The translations under genes were made by a program, and so were the position numbers. The notes below the pieces were generated by a model. It saw only the letters and a program-made list of their open reading frames with translations. It was not told the DNA's origin and did no database searches. From NCBI GenBank assembly GCA_027340195.1, contig DAHWNE010000108.1, positions 1 through 14,351 on the forward strand: a stretch of 14,351 nucleotides of DNA, read 5' to 3'. Below are positions 7,728 through 13,949 of this stretch, in pieces. Within the stretch, counting starts at the first letter, position 1, and each line of letters starts with the position of its first letter. The stretch is from Acetobacteraceae bacterium (GTDB taxonomy: Bacteria; Pseudomonadota; Alphaproteobacteria; Acetobacterales; Acetobacteraceae).

Positions 7728-10562
7728 ATGCTGCACGTGGAACCCGATTTCGGCACGCCGGCGAGCGCGGCCACCGCGAGCGTCACGCTGACCATCGACG
7801 GGACGCGCGTCACGGTGCCGGAAGGCACCTCGGTGATGCGCGCCGCCGCCGAGGCGGGCATCACCATCCCCAAGCTCTGCGCCACCGACAGCCTCGCCGC
7901 CTTCGGCTCCTGCCGGCTCTGCCTGGTGGAGATCGAGGGGCGAGGCGGCACGCCGGCCTCCTGCACCACCCCGGTCGGTGCCGGAATGGTGGTGCATACC
8001 GGCACCGACCGGCTGCGCAAACTGCGCCGCGGGGTGATGGAACTCTATCTCTCCGACCATCCGGCCGATGGGATGACCTCGCCGATCGCCGGGGTGGGCG
8101 AGATGCAGGTGATGGCCGGGATCGTCGGGCTGCGGGAGGTGCGCTACGGCGCCGGCGCCAACCATCTGGCGGCGGCGATCGACGGCTCCAACCCGTATTT
8201 CCAGTTCGATCCGGCGCGCTGCATCGTCTGCTCGCGCTGCGTACGCGCCTGCGAGGAGACCCAGGGCACCTTCGCGCTCACCGTGCAGGGGCGCGGGTTC
8301 GCCTCGAAGATCGTCGCCGGGATGGACGAGCCGTTCCTGCATTCGGAATGCGTCTCCTGCGGCGCCTGCGTGCAGGCCTGCCCGACCGGGGCGCTGATCG
8401 AAAAATCCGTCGTTTCCCTCGGCCAGCCGGAGCGGGCGGTGGAGACCACCTGCGCCTATTGCGGCGTCGGATGCAGCTTCCGCGCGGAGATGCAGGGCGA
8501 GACGGTGGTACGCATGGTGCCAACCAAGTCGGGCAAGGCCAATCACGGCCATTCCTGCGTCAAGGGCCGCTTCGCCTGGGGGTACGCCCAGCACCGGGAC
8601 CGTATCCTCAAGCCCATGCTGCGCGCGAAGATCACCGATCCCTGGCGCGAAGTGTCCTGGGACGAAGCCATCGCCCATGTCGCCGCCGAGTTCCGCCGCC
8701 TGCAAGCGCGCCTGGGCAAGGACAGCATCGGCGTCATCACCTCCTCGCGCTGCACCAACGAGGAGACCTATCTGGTGCAGAAGCTGGCCCGCGCCGGCTT
8801 CGGCAACAACAACACCGATACCTGCGCCCGGGTCTGCCATTCGCCCACCGGCTACGGGCTGGCGACCACCTTCGGCACCTCGGCCGGGACCAATGATTTC
8901 GATTCGGTCGATCACGCCGACGTGGTGCTGGTGATGGGCGCCAACCCGACCGACGGACACCCGGTGTTCGCCTCCCACCTCAAGCGCCGGCTGCGGGAGG
9001 GAGCCAAGCTGATCGTGATCGATCCGCGCCGGATCGATCTGGTGCGCACGCCGCATATCGCCGCCACGCACCACCTGCCGCTGCGCCCCGGCACCAACGT
9101 GGCGATGCTGGACGCGCTGGCGCATGTGATCGTGACCGAGGGGCTGGTCGATCAGGACTATGTGCGCGCGCGCTGCGATGCCGAGGCCTTCGCCGAATGG
9201 GCCGCCTTCGTGGCCGAGCCGCGCAACAGCCCGGAGACGGTGGCGGCGCTGACCGGCGTGCCGGCGGAGACGATCCGCGGCGCCGCGCGTCTCTATGCCA
9301 CCGGCGGGCGGGCGGCGATCTATTACGGTCTCGGCGTCACCGAGCACAGCCAGGGCAGCACCGCGGTGATGGGGCTGGCGAATCTGGCGATGGCCACCGG
9401 CAACGTGGGCAAGCCCGGCACCGGGGTCAATCCGCTGCGCGGGCAGAACAATGTCCAGGGGTCCTGCGACATGGGCAGCTTCCCGCACGAACTGCCCGGC
9501 TATCGCCACATCTCGCGCCCCGAGGTGCGGGCGATCTACGAGCGGGAATGGGGTGTCGCGCTGAACCCGGAGCCGGGCCTGCGGATTCCCAACATGTTCG
9601 ACGCCGCCTTGGACGGCAGCTTCAAGGGCCTCTACGTCCAGGGCGAGGACATCGTGCAGTCCGACCCCAACACCCAGCACGTCGCCGCGGCGATGGCGGC
9701 GATGGAGTGCGTCGTCGTGCAGGACCTGTTCCTCAACGAGACCGCGACCTTCGCGCATGTCTTCCTGCCCGGCTCGACCTTCCTGGAGAAGGACGGCACC
9801 TTCGTCAACGCCGAACGGCGGATCGGGCGGGTGCGCCGGGCGATGGCGCCGCGCAACGGCTACGCCGACTGGGAGATCACCCAGATGATCGCCAACGCCA
9901 TGGGGTGCGGCTGGACCTACACCCATCCCAGCCAGATCATGGACGAGATCGCCCGCACCACGCCGACCTTCGCGGGCGTGAGCTACGCCAAGCTCGATCG
10001 GCTGGGCTCGGTGCAATGGCCGTGCAACGAGGCCGCGCCCGAAGGTACCCCCACCATGCACGAGACCGGCTTCGTGCGCGGCAAGGGGCTGTTCGTGGTG
10101 ACCGAATACATCCCCACCGACGAGCGCACCGGCCCGCGCTTCCCGCTGCTGCTGACCACCGGGCGCATCCTGAGCCAGTACAATGTCGGCGCGCAGACGC
10201 GCCGGACCGACAATACGCTGTGGCACGCCGAGGACGTGCTGGAGATCCACCCGCACGACGCCGAGGAGCGCGGCATCCGCGACGGCGATCTGGTGCGCCT
10301 CGCCTCCCGCGCCGGGGCCACCGCCCTGCGCGCGAAGGTGACCGACCGGGTGGCGCCGGGGGTGGTCTACACCACCTTCCACCATCCCGAGACCCAGGCC
10401 AACGTGGTCACCACCGAATATTCCGATTGGGCGACGAACTGCCCGGAATACAAGGTGACCGCGGTGCAGGTCTCGCCGGCCAATGGCCCGACCGACTGGC
10501 AGGAGAGCTACCGCGTCATGGCCGAACGCAGCCGGCGGATCGAGGCGGTGCCGGCCAAGTGA
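7728..10562 (+). CDS. fdsA: NAD-dependent formate dehydrogenase, alpha (catalytic, molybdenum) subunit FdsA
   Basis: This 944-residue catalytic subunit oxidises formate to CO2 at a bis-MGD molybdenum site. From the N-terminus: a [2Fe-2S] domain (Cys51, 62, 65, 79); a degenerate His-Cys3 site (His111 kept, Cys positions now Gly115, Ser118, Gly124); two ferredoxin-type [4Fe-4S] motifs (Cys165/168/171/175 and Cys208/211/214/218); and the [4Fe-4S] of the catalytic domain (Cys242/245/249/277). The metal ligand is Cys370 followed by His371 in TCARVCHSP, so it is a cysteine, not a selenocysteine enzyme. The conserved substrate Arg is Arg571 in NPLRGQNNVQG. Length is near the usual ~950. AAGGAG lies six bases before the ATG. 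Mo is assumed because FdhD and Mo-cofactor genes are near; W cannot be excluded from sequence. Confidence 0.95.
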   Translation: MLHVEPDFGTPASAATASVTLTIDGTRVTVPEGTSVMRAAAEAGITIPKLCATDSLAAFGSCRLCLVEIEGRGGTPASCTTPVGAGMVVHTGTDRLRKLRRGVMELYLSDHPADGMTSPIAGVGEMQVMAGIVGLREVRYGAGANHLAAAIDGSNPYFQFDPARCIVCSRCVRACEETQGTFALTVQGRGFASKIVAGMDEPFLHSECVSCGACVQACPTGALIEKSVVSLGQPERAVETTCAYCGVGCSFRAEMQGETVVRMVPTKSGKANHGHSCVKGRFAWGYAQHRDRILKPMLRAKITDPWREVSWDEAIAHVAAEFRRLQARLGKDSIGVITSSRCTNEETYLVQKLARAGFGNNNTDTCARVCHSPTGYGLATTFGTSAGTNDFDSVDHADVVLVMGANPTDGHPVFASHLKRRLREGAKLIVIDPRRIDLVRTPHIAATHHLPLRPGTNVAMLDALAHVIVTEGLVDQDYVRARCDAEAFAEWAAFVAEPRNSPETVAALTGVPAETIRGAARLYATGGRAAIYYGLGVTEHSQGSTAVMGLANLAMATGNVGKPGTGVNPLRGQNNVQGSCDMGSFPHELPGYRHISRPEVRAIYEREWGVALNPEPGLRIPNMFDAALDGSFKGLYVQGEDIVQSDPNTQHVAAAMAAMECVVVQDLFLNETATFAHVFLPGSTFLEKDGTFVNAERRIGRVRRAMAPRNGYADWEITQMIANAMGCGWTYTHPSQIMDEIARTTPTFAGVSYAKLDRLGSVQWPCNEAAPEGTPTMHETGFVRGKGLFVVTEYIPTDERTGPRFPLLLTTGRILSQYNVGAQTRRTDNTLWHAEDVLEIHPHDAEERGIRDGDLVRLASRAGATALRAKVTDRVAPGVVYTTFHHPETQANVVTTEYSDWATNCPEYKVTAVQVSPANGPTDWQESYRVMAERSRRIEAVPAK

Positions 10563-11395
10563 CCGACCCGCGCATCCCCGATCCGGCCCGCTCCCTGCCG
10601 CGCACGCTCTGGCGCGACGGCGCGCTGGCGTCGGGGCGGCGCGCGGTCGCCGAGGAAACCCCGATCGCCTTCACCTACAACCGCGCCACCCTGGCGGTGA
10701 TGATGGCGAGCCCCGCCGATCTGGAGGATTTCGCGGTGGGGTTCAGCCTCACCGAGGGGATTGTCACGGCGCCGGATCAGATCGGCGAATGCGCCATCGT
10801 CGCCGCCGAGGGCGGGATCGAACTGCGGATGTGGCTCCCGCCCGAGCGCGCCGCCGCCGCCGAGACCCGCCGGCGCCACCTCGCCGGACCGGGCGGCTGC
10901 GGGCTGTGCGGCATCGAGAGTCTCGCCGCCGCCGCGCGCCCGCCGCCGCGGGTGGCCGCCGAACCGCGCTTCGCGGCCGGCGAGATCGCCGCCGCCGCCG
11001 CCAGCCTCGGGCCGGCCCAGCGTCTGAACGCGGCGACGCGCGCCACCCATGCCGCCGGGTTCTGGACCCAAGCCGAGGGGCTGGTGGCGCTGCGGGAAGA
11101 TGTCGGGCGGCACAACGCGCTCGACAAGCTCGCCGGCCATCTCGCCCGCGCCGGGCGGGCGGCGGGGGACGGCATCGTGCTGCTGTCCTCCCGGCTTTCG
11201 GTCGAGCTGGTGCAGAAGGCGGCGATGATCGGCGCGCCGGTGCTGGTCGCCGTCTCCGCCCCCACCGCACTGGCCATCCGCGTCGCCGAGGCCGCCGGCA
11301 TCACCCTGATCGGCATCGCGCGCACCGACGGGTTCGAAATCTTCACCCATCCGCATCGCATCACCGCGCCGGAGAGTGCCCGCCATGTCGCCTGA
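10559..11395 (+). CDS. fdhD: Formate dehydrogenase accessory sulfurtransferase FdhD (FdsC)
   Basis: FdhD/FdsC binds bis-MGD and passes sulfur from a cysteine desulfurase to it, which makes formate dehydrogenase active. This copy has 278 residues. The persulfide-carrying pair is present as Cys114 and Cys117 in GGCGLCGIES (112-121). Other family stretches are EETPIAFTYNRATLAVMM (32-49), LEDFAVGFSLTEGI (55-68), and EDVGRHNALDKLAGHL farther on. The GTG start is set by a GTGA overlap with the fdsA stop (10559-10562) and places the N-terminus where family members begin. Its 3' end overlaps fdsD by 11 bases. It acts in the cytosol before FdsA folding is completed. Confidence 0.93.
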   Translation: MTDPRIPDPARSLPRTLWRDGALASGRRAVAEETPIAFTYNRATLAVMMASPADLEDFAVGFSLTEGIVTAPDQIGECAIVAAEGGIELRMWLPPERAAAAETRRRHLAGPGGCGLCGIESLAAAARPPPRVAAEPRFAAGEIAAAAASLGPAQRLNAATRATHAAGFWTQAEGLVALREDVGRHNALDKLAGHLARAGRAAGDGIVLLSSRLSVELVQKAAMIGAPVLVAVSAPTALAIRVAEAAGITLIGIARTDGFEIFTHPHRITAPESARHVA

Positions 11396-11603
11396 CCGCC
11401 TGGCCTATATGGCCAACCAGATCGGCAAGTTCTTCGCCCACCGCCCGCACGAGGCAGCAGTGGCCGGGGTGGAGGAGCATCTGCGCAAGTTCTGGGACCC
11501 CAGAATGCGCAACCAGATCGTGGCCGATCTGAAAAGCGGCGCCGCCGCGCTGGACCCCACCGTCCGCGAGGCAGTCGAGCGGCTGGGGGCGACATCGGGA
11601 TAG
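11385..11603 (+). CDS. fdsD: NAD-dependent formate dehydrogenase, delta subunit FdsD
   Basis: This 72-residue protein closes the fds operon. It carries the family pattern RLAYMANQIGKFFAHRP (5-21) and EEHLRKFWDPRMRNQI (30-45), with a conserved C-terminal VREAVERL. FdsD is a small subunit needed for assembly or cofactor handling of this enzyme class; it has no cluster ligands. GGAGAG (11371-11376) lies eight bases before the ATG at 11385, which makes this start better than a GTG three codons upstream. The start lies 11 bases inside the fdhD gene, so translation is probably coupled. Confidence 0.92.
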   Translation: MSPDRLAYMANQIGKFFAHRPHEAAVAGVEEHLRKFWDPRMRNQIVADLKSGAAALDPTVREAVERLGATSG

Positions 11604-11622
11604 GACCCGGCGGGGGCTGGCA

Positions 11623-11640
11623 ACCGCGGAGGGCCGCGGT
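11623..11640 (+). terminator. GC-rich hairpin after the fds operon (possible weak terminator)
   Basis: ACCGCGG (11623-11629) and CCGCGGT (11634-11640) form a perfect 7-bp stem with loop AGGG, 19 bases after the fdsD stop. No T-tract follows, so intrinsic termination is uncertain. It may slow transcription or stabilise the operon mRNA 3' end. Confidence 0.3.
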
Positions 11641-11674
11641 ATCCTGCCACGCGCGGCACAAGGGGGCGAACGCC

Positions 11675-12820
11675 ATGGATTTCGATCTTTCCGACGATCA
11701 GCGCCTGTTGCGCGACAGCGTCAGCCGGCTGATCGCCGACCGTTACGGGTTCGAGGCACGCCGCAAGCACCTGGCCGAACCGGACGGCTGGAGCCGGGCG
11801 GTATGGGCGCAATATGCCGAACTCGGCCTGCTGGGGGTGGCGTTCCCCGAGGCGCTGGGCGGCTATGGCGGCGGGGCGGTCGAGACGATGATCGTGATGG
11901 AGGCGTTCGGCCGCGGGCTGATCCTGGAACCCTATCTGGCGACGGTGGTGCTGGGCGGGGGCTTGCTGCGCCGTCTGGGCAGCGCGGACCAGCAGGCCGC
12001 GTTGCTGCCGCGGATCGCCGATGGCTCGCTGCTGCTGGCGTTCGCGCATCTGGAACGCCAGTCGCGCTGGAACCTGGCGGATGTGGCGGCGACAGCCCGG
12101 GCCGTAGGGGGCGGGTGGGTGATCTCCGGGACGAAAAGCGTGGTGCTGCATGGCGATGTCGCGCAGCACCTGCTGGTGAGCGCGCGGGTTTCCGGCGGGC
12201 GGACCGACCGTGACGGGGTGGGGCTGTTCCTGGTCGATGCCGCCGGGTCAGGGGTGAGCCGGCGCGGCTACCCGACGCAGGATGGGCTGCGGGCGGCTGA
12301 GATCCTGCTGGACGGCGCGGCGGGGGAGCCGGTGGGAACGCCGGGCGCGGCATTGGCGGGGATGGAGGCGGCGGTGGATGCGGCCATCGCGGCGCTCTGC
12401 GCCGAGGCGGTGGGGGCGATGTCGGCCTTGCAGGAGCTGACGCTGGAGTATCTGAAGACCCGCAAGCAGTTCGGCCGCCCGATCGGCAGCTTCCAGGCGT
12501 TGCAGCACCGGGCGGTGGATATGCTGACCGCGGTGGAGCAGGCGCGGGGAATGGCGCTCTATGCGACGATGATGGCCGAGGAGGCGGACCCGCTGGAGCG
12601 GCGGCGGGCGATCACCGCGGCGAAGGCGCAGATCGGGCGGGCGGCGCGCGCGGTGGGGCAGGAGGCGATCCAGCTGCATGGCGGGATCGGGATGACGATG
12701 GAATATGCCGGGGGGCATTATTTCAAGCGGCTGACCATGATCGACCAGATGTTCGGGGATGCGGACCGGCATCTGAGCGAACTGGCGGCGCTGGGAGGGG
12801 TGTTCGGGGCGGCGGCGTGA
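11675..12820 (+). CDS. Acyl-CoA dehydrogenase, pimeloyl-CoA dehydrogenase small-subunit type (PimD-like)
   Basis: This 381-residue flavoprotein of the acyl-CoA dehydrogenase family has an N-terminal helical domain beginning DFDLSDDQRLLRDSV (2-16), GLLGVAFPEALGGYGGG (51-67) and a VETMIVMEAFGRGL stretch (69-82). The FAD-binding C-terminal domain has KTRKQFGRPIGSFQALQH (261-278) and AIQLHGGIGMTMEYA (331-345). The overall pattern, including EPYLATVVLGGG (85-96), resembles the small subunit of pimeloyl-CoA dehydrogenase, which normally pairs with a larger subunit to oxidise dicarboxyl-CoA esters; that partner is not in the window. An ungapped comparison with medium-chain dehydrogenase puts Phe360 where the catalytic Glu normally sits. 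AGGGGG (11661-11666) lies eight bases before the ATG. The specific substrate is uncertain. Confidence 0.85.
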   Translation: MDFDLSDDQRLLRDSVSRLIADRYGFEARRKHLAEPDGWSRAVWAQYAELGLLGVAFPEALGGYGGGAVETMIVMEAFGRGLILEPYLATVVLGGGLLRRLGSADQQAALLPRIADGSLLLAFAHLERQSRWNLADVAATARAVGGGWVISGTKSVVLHGDVAQHLLVSARVSGGRTDRDGVGLFLVDAAGSGVSRRGYPTQDGLRAAEILLDGAAGEPVGTPGAALAGMEAAVDAAIAALCAEAVGAMSALQELTLEYLKTRKQFGRPIGSFQALQHRAVDMLTAVEQARGMALYATMMAEEADPLERRRAITAAKAQIGRAARAVGQEAIQLHGGIGMTMEYAGGHYFKRLTMIDQMFGDADRHLSELAALGGVFGAAA

Positions 12821-12921
12821 GCGGACGCCTGCCCGATCCCGCATTCTGGGCTGGCCGGCGGGTGTTTCTGACCGGCCAGAGATGTGCCGCGTACGTCCGT
12901 TGGGGAGGCGCCTTCGGCTGA
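12817..12921 (+). pseudogene. 5' stub of a CDP-glucose 4,6-dehydratase gene (rfbG-like), truncated
   Basis: A GTG overlapping the acyl-CoA dehydrogenase stop (GTGA, 12817-12820) opens a 34-codon frame. Its first 20 residues end in PDPAFWAGRRVFLTG, the typical N-terminus of CDP-glucose 4,6-dehydratase, an NAD(P)-binding sugar-nucleotide enzyme. In intact proteins this is followed by H-T-G-F-K-G, the Rossmann glycine loop. Here the sequence changes after codon bases ..ACCGGCCA (about 12878) to unrelated residues and stops at 12919-12921. The gene has therefore lost more than 90 percent of its length and cannot be functional. The identification rests on a short but characteristic stretch. Confidence 0.6.
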
Positions 12922-12945
12922 ACAGATATTTATTGCAATATCTGT
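12922..12945. repeat. Perfect 9-bp inverted repeat
   Basis: ACAGATATT (12922-12930) and AATATCTGT (12937-12945) are exact reverse complements around the loop TATTGC. The repeat is A+T-rich in a G+C-rich genome and abuts the stop codon (12947-12945) of the minus-strand remnant. It could be that gene's 3' hairpin, a protein-binding site, or an end of a lost element. Arm identity was checked base by base; the role is open. Confidence 0.6.
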
Positions 12946-13340
12946 CAGTTACGGATTGCGATCAAACGGTTATCATGGAGATGGACGCCTCGCCGTCGCA
13001 AGCTCACGAACTCGACATTGCGCCGCGCGGTTGCGAAATAGGACCGGAAACGGACCATCGCGCTTGGATCAACGTCCTCGATCACATAGGGAAGGTCTGA
13101 ATAAGTGCTGATCGGTCGAAAATCCGTGAGCCAGAACAAGGTGGTAGTTCTTCTAGGGCGGACTTAATCAGGCTTTCCCCAGATATGCTTATGGACTCTC
13201 CCGTATCATAGGTGAGCGTATTGTCATGACAGATGATCGCGACGACCCGGCCAGAGCTGGTTGTCTTTCCTCCCGGAATACACGGTTGACCGTGGTAAAA
13301 TGCCCGCATCCGCAACGCAGAATACCCGACTGGGCACCAA
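12945..13340 (-). pseudogene. Frameshifted remnant of an unidentified protein gene
   Basis: Two overlapping minus-strand frames look like one gene broken by a single-base loss. The upstream frame (open from 13450, stop at 13082) carries VVAIICHDNTLTYDTGESIS and then SLIKSALEELP. The next frame carries LFWLTDFRPISTYSDLPYVI, then EDVDPSAMVRFRSYFATARR, ending in DNRLIAIRN at 12945. Passing from one to the other needs a -1 shift near 13136-13150. Together they read like a continuous alpha/beta protein segment, which neither frame alone does. I do not recognise the family. The codon use and G+C are unlike the rest of the window. The true 5' end is unclear, and the part beyond about 13380 lies in G+C-rich DNA. 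Confidence 0.4.
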
Positions 13341-13493
13341 AAATTTGACAGAAAAGTGATATGAGTCGGCTGGCTTCTTGCGCCCCCCTGCCGGCACGCG
13401 GCCCTCGATGACAACGTCATGGCTCGCATCGCCGGCCGTGACACCTCCACGCCTTGTCCGGAATCAGATTGACCGCCGCGAAGGGCTACCAGG

Positions 13494-13949
13494 ATGTTCC
13501 TCGCGAAGCAGAACCCACGTCGTTTCCATGCGTCACGCCATTTCGCGCTTGATCGTAGCCAGCCGATGCGCCGCCCCGGCAGCCTGCTGCGCTATGTCGG
13601 CTTCGTCGAGATCATGTGCCCGCTGTTCTCGGCCCGCGCCCTGCGGCTGTGCCTGCCCAGCTTCCGCGATGCCTGGTCGGGCTACGGCCTGGATTTCCTC
13701 TGGCCGGCGCTGCTCGGCGGGCCGCAGGCGCGGATCGGCATCATCGACGCGGTCACCATGATCCATACCCGCCCGATCGGCGGCGGCTACGACGTCTCCC
13801 GCGCCGACGCCGAATGGCGGGCGACCCTGGCGGCCTATCATTTTCGTCAGGCGCAGGTCCCGGAGCTCACGGTGCCGTTGCCCGCCCCTCCCGCCGCGCC
13901 CACCACGCCCACACCACCGCCACCAGCCCCAGACCTGCCCATCCGGTGA
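13494..13949 (+). pseudogene. DUF707 family protein, C-terminal part only (5'-truncated)
   Basis: This 151-codon frame contains the C-terminal core of DUF707 proteins: LLRYVGFVEIMCPLFSARAL (31-50), WSGYGLDFLWPALL (61-74) and IGIIDAVTMIHTRPIGGGYD (81-100). Intact members are about twice as long and have an N-terminal glycosyltransferase-like part, absent here; the frame is closed by a TGA at 13470-13472. A start at the ATG 13494 has no good ribosome-binding site. After about residue 122 the frame runs into a Pro-rich tail, which is simply the antisense of the MFS gene, overlapping it by 83 bases. The original stop may thus be lost too. It could instead be expressed as a short protein, but a decayed gene is likelier. 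Confidence 0.65.

Larger units (their letters stand above)
12879..13380. other. Low-G+C inserted or relic segment without an intact gene
   Basis: Hand counts of several 60-base lines here give about 47-53 percent G+C, against roughly 70 percent on either side. The segment begins where the rfbG-like stub loses homology and ends shortly before the truncated DUF707 gene. It contains a frameshifted minus-strand remnant, a perfect inverted repeat (12922-12945) and short plus-strand open frames of 72-75 codons that show no family pattern. I see no transposase, integrase or recognisable terminal repeats. It is probably horizontally acquired DNA left after a rearrangement. Confidence 0.6.

Noticed and set aside
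12851..12879. CTGGCCGG...CCGGCCAG inverted repeat with a 13-base loop, as a terminator of the acyl-CoA dehydrogenase gene
   Set aside because: It lies inside the rfbG-like coding stub, where these bases encode conserved residues (AGR and TG), and no T-tract follows.
12882..13111. Two plus-strand frames of 72 and 75 codons in the island
   Set aside because: They overlap each other in different frames, have no ribosome-binding site or family pattern, and oppose the more protein-like minus-strand remnant.
13345..13350. A perfect TTGACA -35 hexamer on the plus strand upstream of the DUF707 fragment
   Set aside because: No acceptable -10 box is found 16-18 bases downstream and the downstream frame is broken, so it is probably chance in A+T-richer DNA.
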